A DNA stretch of 41,510 nucleotides from Ligaoa zhengdingensis. Its GTDB lineage: Bacteria > Bacillota > Clostridia > Oscillospirales > Ruminococcaceae. Both the position numbers and the translations under genes were made by a program. Where the stretch lies: the NCBI RefSeq assembly GCF_014384885.1, contig NZ_JACRST010000019.1, positions 1 to 41,510 on the forward strand, given 5' to 3'. Of the stretch, positions 1 through 6,709 are shown piece by piece; the first letter of the stretch is position 1, and each line of letters begins with the position of its first letter. The notes below the pieces were generated by a model that was not told the DNA's origin, did not search any database, and saw only the letters and a program-made list of their open reading frames with translations.

Positions 1-57
1 GATCACATCGTCCACCGTGCCGTCCGCGCTCGCCTGATAGGGGCTCGCTTCGCCAAA

Positions 58-90
58 AAGTGGCGGAAGCATCCGATGCTTCCGCCACTT
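58..90 (-). terminator. intrinsic terminator of the HPr-like gene
   Basis: A perfect 15-bp inverted repeat (AAGTGGCGGAAGCAT and its complement) closes on a 3-nt loop. On the minus strand it is followed by a run of five T (plus-strand A at 55-59). It lies 20 bp past the stop of the HPr-like gene. Confidence 0.85.
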
Positions 91-110
91 GGCGTTTCCA
101 CTTGCAGATA

Positions 111-350
111 TCAGCCTTCGGCCACGTCGTGCTTCGCGGCCCATTTGTCCAGCTTGCGCATAAAGTCGTCGCTCTCGGTGACCACCTTGACCGGCTTGGT
201 GTAATCCAGGCTCATCAGGCCCAGCACCGATTTTGCGTCGGCAATCTTGTTGTCCACCGTGTGGACGCCGACATCGTCGGGGCACTCCCATGCGAGGTTC
301 ATAAATTCACGAAGCTGTTCCGCAGTTTCCAGTTTAATCATCTTTACCAT
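111..350 (-). CDS. HPr-like protein lacking the catalytic histidine
   Basis: A 79-residue protein. Its middle (around residues 28-58) contains DAKSVLGLMSL followed by a short strand, which matches the Ser46 region and following helix/strand of the PTS phosphocarrier HPr. The N-terminal part, where HPr has the GxHARP loop with His15, reads KLETAEQLREF and has no histidine, so it cannot carry phosphate from enzyme I in the usual way. That pattern recalls Crh, the HPr paralogue of Bacillus that keeps Ser46 but not His15 and acts in carbon catabolite control; equivalence here is inference. The start is ATG at 350, 9 nt after a perfect AGGAGG. It is monocistronic, with its own terminator. Confidence 0.7.
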   Translation of the reverse strand: MVKMIKLETAEQLREFMNLAWECPDDVGVHTVDNKIADAKSVLGLMSLDYTKPVKVVTESDDFMRKLDKWAAKHDVAEG

Positions 351-399
351 AAGTCATAACCTCCTGATCAATTTGCCCTTACTCTTATTTACCATCATC

Positions 400-428
400 A
401 TTATAGTCAATTTTTGGGCGAAAAGCTA
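400..428 (-). promoter_or_regulatory. probable sigma-A promoter of the HPr-like gene
   Basis: On the minus strand a perfect TATAAT (400-405) lies about 50 nt upstream of the start codon. The matching -35 (TAGCTT, 17-bp spacer) is weak. The AT-rich stretch 406-518 holds no gene that I can see. Confidence 0.5.
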
Positions 429-518
429 GCGGTAAAATAGCAGAATCTCGCGGTATTTCGTCCAGTTAAATGGTTGTATTGCACAAATTATATACAAAAT
501 ATTTATGCATAATAACAA

Positions 519-986
519 TCAATACAGGTAACGGCAGATACAGTAGCTCGCTAAAAGCAGAATCAGGGCCCCTATCAGCACCCAGATGAGGGTGACGGTG
601 GCCAAAAACAGGGCGGGGGATAAGCTCGTGACCACAATCGCCAGATAAACCGCGCCGACCAGCACCCAGATGGCCGCCTGGGCGCTGCGCATCTGAATAA
701 ACCGGTTGCGCTCGTCCATCTCCTCCAGCTCGGCCTTGCGGGCCCGTTCAGCGTCGCGCAGATAGATTCCCATCCGAACCGCCGTGACGATACCCGAGCC
801 CAACAGCCCGCCGCCGGTGCCCACATAAAAACCGGTCATAAAGCTGGGCTCCGGCCATTCGCCCAGCCGGAAGGAAAGAAGCGCCACACACAGCCCCACC
901 ATGGCGATACCGACGCCCAGCCACAGGCGGATTTTGGCCTTGGTGCGGAAGGGAAGCCGAGAAAAACAAAAAAGATTGGCTGACAT
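519..986 (-). CDS. small membrane protein paired with an XRE regulator
   Basis: A 155-residue protein with four likely membrane segments (about 22-40, 50-70, 103-122, 126-150). Between the second and third is a highly charged stretch (LRDAERARKAELEEMDERNRF) that probably forms a cytoplasmic helix. I do not recognise a named family with certainty; proteins of this shape are often found next to short XRE regulators in Firmicutes. Its ATG is 3 nt past the stop of the upstream regulator, and the ribosome site GGAGG lies inside the last codons of that gene, so the two are translationally coupled. Function unknown; possibly a stress-responsive membrane protein controlled by its partner. Confidence 0.7.
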   Translation of the reverse strand: MSANLFCFSRLPFRTKAKIRLWLGVGIAMVGLCVALLSFRLGEWPEPSFMTGFYVGTGGGLLGSGIVTAVRMGIYLRDAERARKAELEEMDERNRFIQMRSAQAAIWVLVGAVYLAIVVTSLSPALFLATVTLIWVLIGALILLLASYCICRYLY

Positions 987-989
987 GGT

Positions 990-1187
990 TCAGTCCTCCT
1001 CAAAGTAAAATACCTGCTCGATGGTCAGGCCGAAGTATCGTGCGATCTTGTGGGCCAGCAGCAGCGATGCGTTGTACCGCCCGTTTTCCAGCGAAATAAT
1101 GGTCTGGCGGGTGACATCCACCGCGTCGGCCAGCTCCTCCTGGGTGATGCGGTGCGCGCGGCGCAGCTCCTGGATGCAATTCTGCAT
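990..1187 (-). CDS. short XRE-family transcriptional regulator
   Basis: A 65-residue protein that is essentially one Cro/C1-type helix-turn-helix: TQEELADAVDVTRQTIISLENG is the classical helix 2 to helix 4 region, followed by LLLAHKIARYFGLTIEQVFYFEED, typical of the minimal YozG-like regulators. It has no effector domain. It is the first gene of a two-gene unit with the four-segment membrane protein and probably represses its own promoter, where two short inverted repeats surround the -35 box. The start is ATG at 1187, preceded by AAGGGGGGAG. Confidence 0.88.
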   Translation of the reverse strand: MQNCIQELRRAHRITQEELADAVDVTRQTIISLENGRYNASLLLAHKIARYFGLTIEQVFYFEED

Positions 1188-1226
1188 CTGGCTCCCCCCT
1201 TCTTTCGGTCAGTTGTTGCTCATAAA

Positions 1227-1255
1227 AGTATAGTTTGCTTTACATGAAATGTCAA
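1227..1255 (-). promoter_or_regulatory. sigma-A promoter of the XRE/membrane-protein unit with dyad operators
   Basis: On the minus strand TTGACA (1250-1255) is separated by exactly 17 bp from TATACT (1227-1232). Two short dyads overlap this region: AAATGT...ACATTT across the -35, and ACATgaaATGT in the spacer. They are candidate operators for the adjacent XRE protein. Confidence 0.75.
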
Positions 1256-1328
1256 GCTAATTTTACATTTCGCACTAAAAAATACTCCATGCTTGGGCCG
1301 GGTGGCTCGTAAACCAAAAACAACAAAA

Positions 1329-1363
1329 AGCACCCTGCCCGGCCTCCCACCGGATCGGATGCT
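1329..1363 (-). terminator. intrinsic terminator of the TIGR04076 gene
   Basis: The stem AGCATCC/GGGTGCT (one G-T pair) with an inner CCGG/CCGG pairing is followed on the minus strand by TTTTTG and a second T-rich stretch. It lies about 20 bp after the gene's stop codon. Confidence 0.7.
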
Positions 1364-1381
1364 TTCGTTTTTAAGCAGGCC

Positions 1382-1729
1382 TTAATCGAAAAATTTCCCC
1401 TTGTAGAAATTCTCATTCCCGAGCTTCCTCGCCGTCATCCTGAAGATCACGTTGCCGTCCGGGCAGACGATGTCCTTGCTGTATTTGCTGCCGCCGCCGA
1501 TGTTTTCCAAATCCCCGCCGCTCCTGACAGCCTCCATGATGGGGAACATCAGCATCATGACTTTGGAGCAGATCCCCTGTCCATCCGCATTCACAGGGCA
1601 GCCATAGGTGCAGGTGTACTTATCCCCGATTTCCTCGCCGTTCCTACAGTACCGCTCCGTGTGGTCGCCGCGGAGAAACCCGACCACCTCGATCTCCCAT
1701 TCGTACTCCTCGGCGTACCATTTTTTCAT
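1382..1729 (-). CDS. TIGR04076 family protein
   Basis: A 115-residue cytoplasmic protein. The layout fits the TIGR04076 family: an N-terminal beta-strand pair (WEIEVVGFL), then C-x-GxEIGDKYTC, then a CP...G.CSKVMMLMFPIMEAVRSGG helix ending in a Gly-rich turn, then a strand pair with CPDGNVIFRM. Seven cysteines, several in CxxG or GC contexts, could bind metal or react with thiols. The family function is unknown. The start is ATG at 1729 behind GGAGGGG. The gene stands alone with its own promoter and terminator. Confidence 0.72.
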   Translation of the reverse strand: MKKWYAEEYEWEIEVVGFLRGDHTERYCRNGEEIGDKYTCTYGCPVNADGQGICSKVMMLMFPIMEAVRSGGDLENIGGGSKYSKDIVCPDGNVIFRMTARKLGNENFYKGKFFD

Positions 1730-1767
1730 AATACCCCTCCAAATCTTGTTTTCGCCCTTTATCTGTT

Positions 1768-1796
1768 ATTGTAACATACGAATTCCTCGGGTACAA
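1768..1796 (-). promoter_or_regulatory. promoter of the TIGR04076 gene
   Basis: On the minus strand TGTTACAAT (an extended -10, hexamer 1768-1773) lies 17 bp from a poor -35, TTGTAC (1791-1796). Confidence 0.55.
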
Positions 1797-1824
1797 CGGC
1801 GCAGCCGCGATGCAGGCAAAAAAC

Positions 1825-1851
1825 CGGCGGCAGGCAAAAAGCCCGCCGCCG
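1825..1851 (-). terminator. intrinsic terminator after the DUF1638 gene
   Basis: CGGCGGC-rich 11-nt arms (1825-1835 and 1841-1851) enclose a 5-nt A loop. On the minus strand the hairpin is followed by six T. A second GC hairpin (GCCCCG/CGGGGC, near 1870-1885) sits between it and the gene. Confidence 0.7.
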
Positions 1852-1902
1852 AAAACCGTTTATGAGCGACCGCCCCGTCCGGGGCGCTTCTTTTAATATG
1901 TA

Positions 1903-2649
1903 TCAATCGGCAACCTTGATGATGTCATTTTTAAAACTCTGCTCGCAGGTCTTGCCGGGCGGGATGATGAGAAAACGCTCTTCGTCCCAATTGCCGGCGA
2001 TGAGGTCGTGCAGCAAGGTATCGTCTCCGCTGAACTCGCGGTGATCCCAACCGAGGAATTTGGCACATTCCCGGGAGTATCCGCGATAATCGGGGTAATG
2101 GATGCCGGGCATTTCCACGTAAGCGACGGCGCTGTAATCCTCCATCCATTTCTGTTCCATCTCCATCAGATATTCGGCGTTCTCTTCGCCGTATTTTTGG
2201 GTATAGGCGGCCAGCTTTTTGCGGTATGTCTCCTCGGAGGGAACCAGGCTGTTTTCGATCCAGCCCGGGGTGTACCAAAAGACCCCGCCTCCGGTTTTGT
2301 CAAAAATCTCGCGGTAACGCTCCTTGCTGCCCAGGAACAGGGTGACGCAGTCGTGCGCGCGGGGCACCACAATGGGATACCGCTTGCTGCTCACGCCACA
2401 GATCCCGTTGCTGCAAAGGCCGTAACCGAGCACAATTGCGTCAAAATCGCCCACATGTTCCCCGCAGGAAAACGGGTCGTCGCCGCTGTCGATTTTGTCG
2501 ATGCACTCCTGTAAAATCGAGCGCAAACGGTCGGGCTCATCGTGATAGCCCTGCCGCAGCCATGTGATGTCGAGATAGTTTGGACAGGATGCGGACAGGA
2601 AGCCCAGCTCCCTTGTGAGCACCTTGCACGCCAGTACCTTTAACCGCAT
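1903..2649 (-). CDS. DUF1638 protein, probably linked to corrinoid metabolism
   Basis: A 248-residue soluble protein. The DUF1638 signature is clear: VLGYGLCSNGI (residues 73-83), then PIVVPRAHDCVTLFLGS (92-108). With C8 and C22 this gives Cys and His residues (C79, H99, C101) that could bind a metal or cofactor. In Methanosarcina and acetogens, DUF1638 genes occur beside corrinoid methyltransferases and their reductive activators, but the biochemical role has not been established. Here it is transcribed away from an activator-type gene that starts 205 bp upstream, which fits that association. The ribosome site is weak (GGTGAT). Confidence 0.8.
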   Translation of the reverse strand: MRLKVLACKVLTRELGFLSASCPNYLDITWLRQGYHDEPDRLRSILQECIDKIDSGDDPFSCGEHVGDFDAIVLGYGLCSNGICGVSSKRYPIVVPRAHDCVTLFLGSKERYREIFDKTGGGVFWYTPGWIENSLVPSEETYRKKLAAYTQKYGEENAEYLMEMEQKWMEDYSAVAYVEMPGIHYPDYRGYSRECAKFLGWDHREFSGDDTLLHDLIAGNWDEERFLIIPPGKTCEQSFKNDIIKVAD

Positions 2650-2694
2650 GGAATCACCAACTTATGAATAAATTTTGAAGAGCTCCTTAATAAA

Positions 2695-2723
2695 ACTATA
2701 ACGCTTTTTATCGCCCAGTTCAA
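2695..2723 (-). promoter_or_regulatory. sigma-A promoter of the DUF1638 gene
   Basis: On the minus strand TTGAAC (2718-2723), a 17-bp spacer and TATAGT (2695-2700). The rest of the 205-bp divergent region (2724-2854) is AT-rich but gives no convincing promoter for the plus-strand gene. Confidence 0.7.
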
Positions 2724-2854
2724 CAGGGAAATGTTGCCCCGCGAGCGGTCCATAAAATAGTACATAATATCCTAAAATATTACTGTGCCGGCGGAAATAT
2801 CTGTGTTACAATGGCTTTGAATTCCGGCGCAGAGCCGCCGGTGGAAGGAGCTGT

Positions 2855-4432
2855 ATGGGGATGAAACTGGAGATCGACGGGGCGGTCGTTGAGACCGGAC
2901 GGCAGGGCAGTTTGTTGGAACTGATGTTGGAGGCGGGCGCGTTTGTGGACGCGCCCTGCGGGGGAAAGGGCCGCTGCGGCAAATGCCGGGTGGCCGCGTC
3001 CGGCGAGCTCTCGCCCCCCACCGAGGCGGAGCGCCGGCTGCTCTCCCCCGCGGAGCTGGCGGACGGAATCCGGCTGGCATGCGAGGCGAAGCCGCTGGGC
3101 GATGTGCAGGTGCGCACCCTGTCCCGCACCGATATCGGGGTGGAGGTGTCGGGCAGCGCCGCGGAGTATCCGGTGGACGCCCCCTGGAGCGAGGGCCGCG
3201 ACGTGGGCATGGCGGTGGACATCGGCACCACCACGGTGGTCGCCTACTTTCACAGCCTGGCCGACGGCCGGCTGCTCTACACGGCGAGCGGCATCAACGG
3301 GCAGCGCGCCTACGGCGCGGACGTGATCTCCCGCATCGCGGCCTGTATGGACGACCCGAACGCGCTCGCGGCGCAGCAGCGGGTGATCGTGGCCCAACTG
3401 AACGGCTACCTCGGCGACTTTGAGCGCGCCACCGGCGTCGGCCGGGCGCGCATCGGGCGCGCGGTGATTGTGGGTAACACCACCATGCAGCACCTGCTGT
3501 GCGGGCTCGACCCCGCGGGCATCGCCGTGGCGCCCTTTGTGCCCAAGTCGCTGTTCGGCATCCCCCAGCCCGCGCGGGAGCTGGGCCTCGCGTTCGACGG
3601 CGAGGTCTACCACGGGCCGGGCATCTCGGCCTATGTGGGCGCAGACATCACCGCGGGCCTGCTGGCGAGCGGCGCGGCTGAGTGCGACGCCCCGGCGCTG
3701 CTCATCGACGTGGGCACCAATGGCGAGATGGCGCTGGCGGACAAACACCGGCTGGTCTGCTGCTCCACGGCGGCGGGGCCCGCTTTCGAGGGCGCGCACA
3801 TCCGCTACGGAGTCGGCGGTGTGGCGGGCGCTATTTCCCAGGTAAACTGCACGCCGGACGGCTTCTCGATCGCCACCATCGGGGATCAGCCGCCCATCGG
3901 CATCTGCGGGTCGGGCATCATCGACGCGGTGGCCGCCGTGCTCGAGGCGGGCGCGATCGACGAGACCGGCCGCATCCTCGACGAGGACGAGATCGAGGGC
4001 TTCGCCGCCGGGCTGCTCTCGGAGGACGGGGACGAAATCCTGCTGGACCGCGCCAGCGGCATCACCCTGACCCAGGAGGACGTGCGCGTGGTGCAGCTCG
4101 CCAAGGCGGCCATCGCCGCGGGCATCGACACCCTGCTGCACAGCCAGGGCCTCACCCTCGGCCAGATCGGCAAGCTGTACATCGCGGGCGGCTTCGGCGC
4201 GCACATCAACAAGGCGAGCGCCTGCGCCATCGGCCTGCTGCCCATCGAGCTGATCGACCGTATGGAGTTTATCGGCAACGCGGCTGGCATGGGCGCGCGC
4301 CGCGCCCTGCTCACCGCGGATGGGTGCGACCGCCTGCGCGCGCTGGCCGCACGGGCGGAGTATATCGAGCTTTCGGGCGACAAGTTCTTTGAGGAGCGCT
4401 ATGTGGAGCAGATGTTGTTTCCCGAGCAGTAG
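2855..4432 (+). CDS. [2Fe-2S]/ASKHA corrinoid-protein reductive activator (RamA/RACE-like, DUF4445)
   Basis: A 525-residue protein. Residues 1-85 form a plant-type ferredoxin domain with C35-x5-C41-x2-C44 and C76 as cluster ligands. Residues 117-525 form the C-terminal ASKHA ATPase region: VDIGTTTVVAYF (121-132) is the phosphate-1 motif, VGNTTMQHLLCGL and LLIDVGTNGEMAL follow, and IAGGFGAHINKASACAIG is the adenosine motif. Proteins of this build reduce inactive cob(II)amide of methyltransferase corrinoid proteins to cob(I)amide at the cost of ATP. No corrinoid protein or methyltransferase is in the window, so the partner is unknown. AAGGAG sits 4 nt before ATG 2855 and 10 nt before a second ATG at 2861; either could be the true start. 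Confidence 0.85.
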   Translation: MGMKLEIDGAVVETGRQGSLLELMLEAGAFVDAPCGGKGRCGKCRVAASGELSPPTEAERRLLSPAELADGIRLACEAKPLGDVQVRTLSRTDIGVEVSGSAAEYPVDAPWSEGRDVGMAVDIGTTTVVAYFHSLADGRLLYTASGINGQRAYGADVISRIAACMDDPNALAAQQRVIVAQLNGYLGDFERATGVGRARIGRAVIVGNTTMQHLLCGLDPAGIAVAPFVPKSLFGIPQPARELGLAFDGEVYHGPGISAYVGADITAGLLASGAAECDAPALLIDVGTNGEMALADKHRLVCCSTAAGPAFEGAHIRYGVGGVAGAISQVNCTPDGFSIATIGDQPPIGICGSGIIDAVAAVLEAGAIDETGRILDEDEIEGFAAGLLSEDGDEILLDRASGITLTQEDVRVVQLAKAAIAAGIDTLLHSQGLTLGQIGKLYIAGGFGAHINKASACAIGLLPIELIDRMEFIGNAAGMGARRALLTADGCDRLRALAARAEYIELSGDKFFEERYVEQMLFPEQ

Positions 4433-4479
4433 GCCGCTTATTTTTGCAGCCTCCCCGGCCGGATGCGCGAAAAAAACAG

Positions 4480-4509
4480 TTGCCTCGCCACTATTTTATA
4501 TTTTATAAT
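4480..4509 (+). promoter_or_regulatory. sigma-A promoter with overlapping dyad before the GNAT gene
   Basis: TTGCCT (4480-4485), an 18-bp spacer and a perfect TATAAT (4504-4509). The dyad CACTATT...AATAGTG (4489-4513) covers the -10, so a repressor or an alternative sigma factor may act here. Confidence 0.6.
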
Positions 4510-4514
4510 AGTGA

Positions 4515-4617
4515 CATCCAGTCGCTTGAAAAGATGGCGGATGCCGGTAGGTACGGCAAAAAGCTGCATCCGGGAGGGCCCGCGAAGGCCGCTGCCCATA
4601 GAACGGGAGGATTTTTA
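4515..4617 (+). promoter_or_regulatory. structured 5' leader of the GNAT gene
   Basis: About 100 nt lie between the predicted transcription start and the ATG. CGGATGC (4538-4544) can pair with GCATCCG (4566-4572), enclosing an A-rich loop. Downstream, GGCC (4577-4580) pairs with GGCC (4587-4590). I could not match it to a riboswitch class that I know, and there is no T run. Confidence 0.3.
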
Positions 4618-5148
4618 ATGAAGCTGATGACCAAACGGCTGCTGCTCCGGTCGCTCACGGAGGCGGATGCGGAGGACGTGTTCGCTTATTCCCGCGGGGA
4701 GCAGGTGGGGCCCAACGCGGGCTGGAAGCCGCACGAAAGCCTGGAGGAGACCCAAGAGATCCTCCGGCAGGTGTTTTTAGACCGGGAGGCGGTGTTCGGC
4801 ATCGTGCTGCGGGAGACCGGCCGGGTGGTGGGCTCGATCGGGCTGATCCCGGACCCCAAGCGCGAAAACGGCCGCGTCCGGATGCTCGGCTATGCGCTGG
4901 GGCAGGAGCACTGGGGCAGGGGCTACATGACCGAGGCCGCGCGGGCGGTGGTGGCGTGCGGGTTCGGGCCGATGGCGCTGGACCTGATTTCGGCCTACTG
5001 TTACCCGCACAATTACCGCTCCCGCCACGTACTGGAAAAGCTGGGGTTTCAATTTGAGGGCACCCTGCGCCTGTGCGAGGAGCTGTACGACGGGCGGGTG
5101 CTGTCCGACGACTGCTACTCGCTGCGCCGGTGCGATTGGCGCGGCTGA
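4618..5148 (+). CDS. RimJ/RimL-type GNAT N-acetyltransferase
   Basis: A 176-residue single-domain acetyltransferase. It opens with TKRLLLRSLTEADAEDVFAYS, the usual start of the ribosomal-protein-acetyltransferase-like group (Acetyltransf_3). The acetyl-CoA loop is in the LGYALGQEHWGRGYMTEAARAVV segment, and SAYCYPHNYRSRHVLEKLGFQFEGTLR is the C-terminal GNAT motif B. Such enzymes acetylate N-terminal amines of proteins, or small amines and antibiotics; the substrate cannot be told from sequence. The start is ATG 4618, seven nt behind GGGAGG. It is monocistronic, converging on the next gene through a shared terminator. Confidence 0.88.
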   Translation: MKLMTKRLLLRSLTEADAEDVFAYSRGEQVGPNAGWKPHESLEETQEILRQVFLDREAVFGIVLRETGRVVGSIGLIPDPKRENGRVRMLGYALGQEHWGRGYMTEAARAVVACGFGPMALDLISAYCYPHNYRSRHVLEKLGFQFEGTLRLCEELYDGRVLSDDCYSLRRCDWRG

Positions 5149-5158
5149 TAAAACCGAA

Positions 5159-5192
5159 ACGGGCGCTGTACCAATTGCGGTACAGCGCCCGT
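5159..5192. terminator. bidirectional intrinsic terminator
   Basis: A perfect 14-bp stem (ACGGGCGCTGTACC and its complement) with a 6-nt loop lies between two convergent genes. T-rich stretches flank both sides, so it can serve both. Confidence 0.85.
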
Positions 5193-5205
5193 TGTTGTTC
5201 TGCGG

Positions 5206-5904
5206 TTACGCAGCGGGGGTCTGCTCGACAAACACCAGGTTGGGAAAGAGCTTGTGCATCCGCTCGTCGCCGTAGTGCCGGTCGAAATACTCCTCCACCG
5301 CGTTTTGCGCGGGGATATTGCGGTAGCGCGCGGACATGCGCGCTGCGGCCGCGCCCGAAACCAGCGTATTGACGATCATAAACACCAGCAGCACCCAGGT
5401 GAGCGGCTTGGCCACCCGGTTGGGAATCCGCTTCATCCAGCGGCACATGCGGGGATAGAGGTCCTTCACCCACACCACCGCGAGCACCCCCCAGAACACC
5501 GAATAGAGCAGGTTGATGCGCCCGTTGAGGTTGAGCGGGAGCTGGTCGTACTGCCAGGACACGGTACCGAACACCGCCTCTTGAAACCAGCTGCACGCAT
5601 ATTCAAACGCGCTGCCCAGCAACATTCCGCCGAAGAAGATCCAGCCGTCCCGCTTTTTTTCCGCCCAGTGCAGGCCCAACGTCATCACCAGGGCGCCAAA
5701 GCCGTACACCAGGTTGAACGGGCCGTACACCAGGCCCACGCGGCTTTCGTAATGCCCGCGCGTAATCAGGCACCACAGGGTTTCCACCACAACGCCGAGA
5801 AAGCATCCGTAAAAGAAAATCCAGAACAGCCGGTAAAAGTTGAGGCCCCGGTCGAAGCAGCTCGCCGAAACCGACCTCTTTCTGATGGTGATTCCGTTCA
5901 ACAT
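5206..5904 (-). CDS. CmpB-family membrane protein (putative ABC-transporter permease, PF06541)
   Basis: A 232-residue integral membrane protein with about five hydrophobic segments (roughly 26-48, 60-80, 88-105, 130-148, 168-185). YGFGALV in the second segment and the GCFLGVVVETLWCLI first segment match the clostridial PF06541/CmpB family, called a permease by automatic annotation although no nucleotide-binding partner is normally linked. None is present here. The C-terminal 45 residues (AARMSARYRNIPAQNAVEEYFDRHYGDE) are soluble. The start is ATG 5904 with GAGG 6 nt upstream. Transport substrate and function are unknown. Confidence 0.75.
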   Translation of the reverse strand: MLNGITIRKRSVSASCFDRGLNFYRLFWIFFYGCFLGVVVETLWCLITRGHYESRVGLVYGPFNLVYGFGALVMTLGLHWAEKKRDGWIFFGGMLLGSAFEYACSWFQEAVFGTVSWQYDQLPLNLNGRINLLYSVFWGVLAVVWVKDLYPRMCRWMKRIPNRVAKPLTWVLLVFMIVNTLVSGAAAARMSARYRNIPAQNAVEEYFDRHYGDERMHKLFPNLVFVEQTPAA

Positions 5905-5945
5905 CCAACACCTCGCAGCAACAATTTGAGGGCATCGCTACCCGC

Positions 5946-5974
5946 AGTATAACACAAAAAGCGTTTACTGTCGA
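5946..5974 (-). promoter_or_regulatory. sigma-A promoter of the CmpB-family gene
   Basis: On the minus strand TCGACA (5969-5974), a 17-bp spacer and TATACT (5946-5951). The -35 overlaps the stop codon region of the upstream gene. Confidence 0.65.
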
Positions 5975-6270
5975 TCGATTTGCCAGCCGGCAGGCTCGGC
6001 CTGGTCGAGCAGCACCTCCAGCAGCGAGTCCAGCAGGTCGCCCCGTGTGACGAGCGCACAGCGGGGGCCGTCCGCGCCGCGCTGGATGCGCAGCGCCTGG
6101 AGCACCAGGACCCTGCGCCTGCTCCCGGTCTGCACCCGCATCGCGTATTCCACGCCGCCCACCCTGAGTCCGACGGTCCGGCTCGCTTCCATCGGGTCGG
6201 CGTGGGCCTGCTGCGCCAGCATGGCGCAAAACCGTTCGTATTGCTTTGGCTTCAACTGCCGCACAAACAT
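5965..6270 (-). CDS. hypothetical protein, 101 residues
   Basis: I do not recognise a family. The protein begins MFVRQLKPKQYERFCAMLAQ, has a basic centre (RVQTGSRRRVLVLQALRIQRG) and an acidic end (LLDSLLEVLLDQAEP). There is no signal peptide and no membrane segment. The start is ATG 6270 with AGAGGAG about 10 nt upstream; the frame is open further upstream but without a ribosome site. It lies 146 bp past the ribbon-helix-helix gene on the same strand, so the two may be co-transcribed. The gap 6271-6416 holds a weak hairpin (GAAGCGG/CCGCTTC) and an ATTATACC box. Confidence 0.6.
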   Translation of the reverse strand: MFVRQLKPKQYERFCAMLAQQAHADPMEASRTVGLRVGGVEYAMRVQTGSRRRVLVLQALRIQRGADGPRCALVTRGDLLDSLLEVLLDQAEPAGWQIDRQ

Positions 6271-6416
6271 TTTTGCATTCTCCTCTTTGATATCGCCCGA
6301 CAGCGCTTGAAACGGGGATGCAGCGCATGGTATAATGAATTTACGCCGCAGGCGCGTTTCGCGCGCTGCCGGTGGGTTTGCGAGGGAAGCGGTGCTTAGT
6401 TGGGCGGCCGCTTCCT

Positions 6417-6599
6417 TCATTTTTTGACGAGCCTGTCCTTTAAACCGATAATCCCCCGCCGGACAGCCTCCGCCCGCCCGATCTCCTCTTGCGCACAATA
6501 CTTTTTCAATGTATCCACGCATTCGGTATCCAACCGGACATGAATAGAGGTTTCCTTGGGGTTATCCGTGGGGCGGCCCCTCTTCTTCTTGTCGGGCAA
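6417..6599 (-). CDS. ribbon-helix-helix DNA-binding protein
   Basis: A 60-residue protein with a basic N-terminus (DKKKRGRPTDNPK), then TSIHVRLDTECVDTLKKYCAQEEIGRAEAVRRGIIGLKDRL. That is a strand followed by two helices, as in Arc/CopG/MetJ folds, with the GRPTDNPK lead common in Clostridia. Such proteins bind DNA as dimers and often autoregulate. I chose TTG 6599 because GAGGTG lies 6 nt upstream and because the protein then starts at PDKKKRGRP. An ATG at 6626 in the same frame would add 9 residues but has no ribosome site. Confidence 0.75.
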   Translation of the reverse strand: MPDKKKRGRPTDNPKETSIHVRLDTECVDTLKKYCAQEEIGRAEAVRRGIIGLKDRLVKK

Positions 6600-6631
6600 A
6601 ATATTCACCTCACTTTTGTGGCCCATAATAA

Positions 6632-6659
6632 ATCATATATTTAAGCAGCCCAAAATCAA
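6632..6659 (-). promoter_or_regulatory. probable promoter of the ribbon-helix-helix gene
   Basis: On the minus strand TTGATT (6654-6659), a 16-bp spacer and TATGAT (6632-6637). Confidence 0.5.
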
Positions 6660-6666
6660 CAGAAAA

Positions 6667-6684
6667 AGGAGGCTTCCGCCTCCT
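6667..6684 (-). terminator. intrinsic terminator of the glycosyltransferase gene
   Basis: AGGAGGC/GCCTCCT stem with a 4-nt loop. The minus-strand continuation is TTTTTCTG. It sits 26 bp after the stop codon. Confidence 0.8.
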
Positions 6685-6709
6685 TTTTTGTTTTGGCCGA
6701 GCCGCACGC

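Noticed and set aside
1..72. A minus-strand open frame at the left edge, ending ...ASADGTVDDVI, which recalls the C-terminal part of acyl-CoA carboxylase carboxyltransferase subunits.
   Set aside because: Its upstream part would have to lie where the HPr terminator is, there is no ribosome site, and fewer than 25 codons are visible. A plus-strand gene ending at the TGA/TAG near 35-40 is equally possible.
2780..4204. A 474-codon minus-strand frame opposite the RACE-type gene.
   Set aside because: Antisense shadow of a gene with intact ferredoxin and ASKHA motifs; the translation has no recognisable fold.
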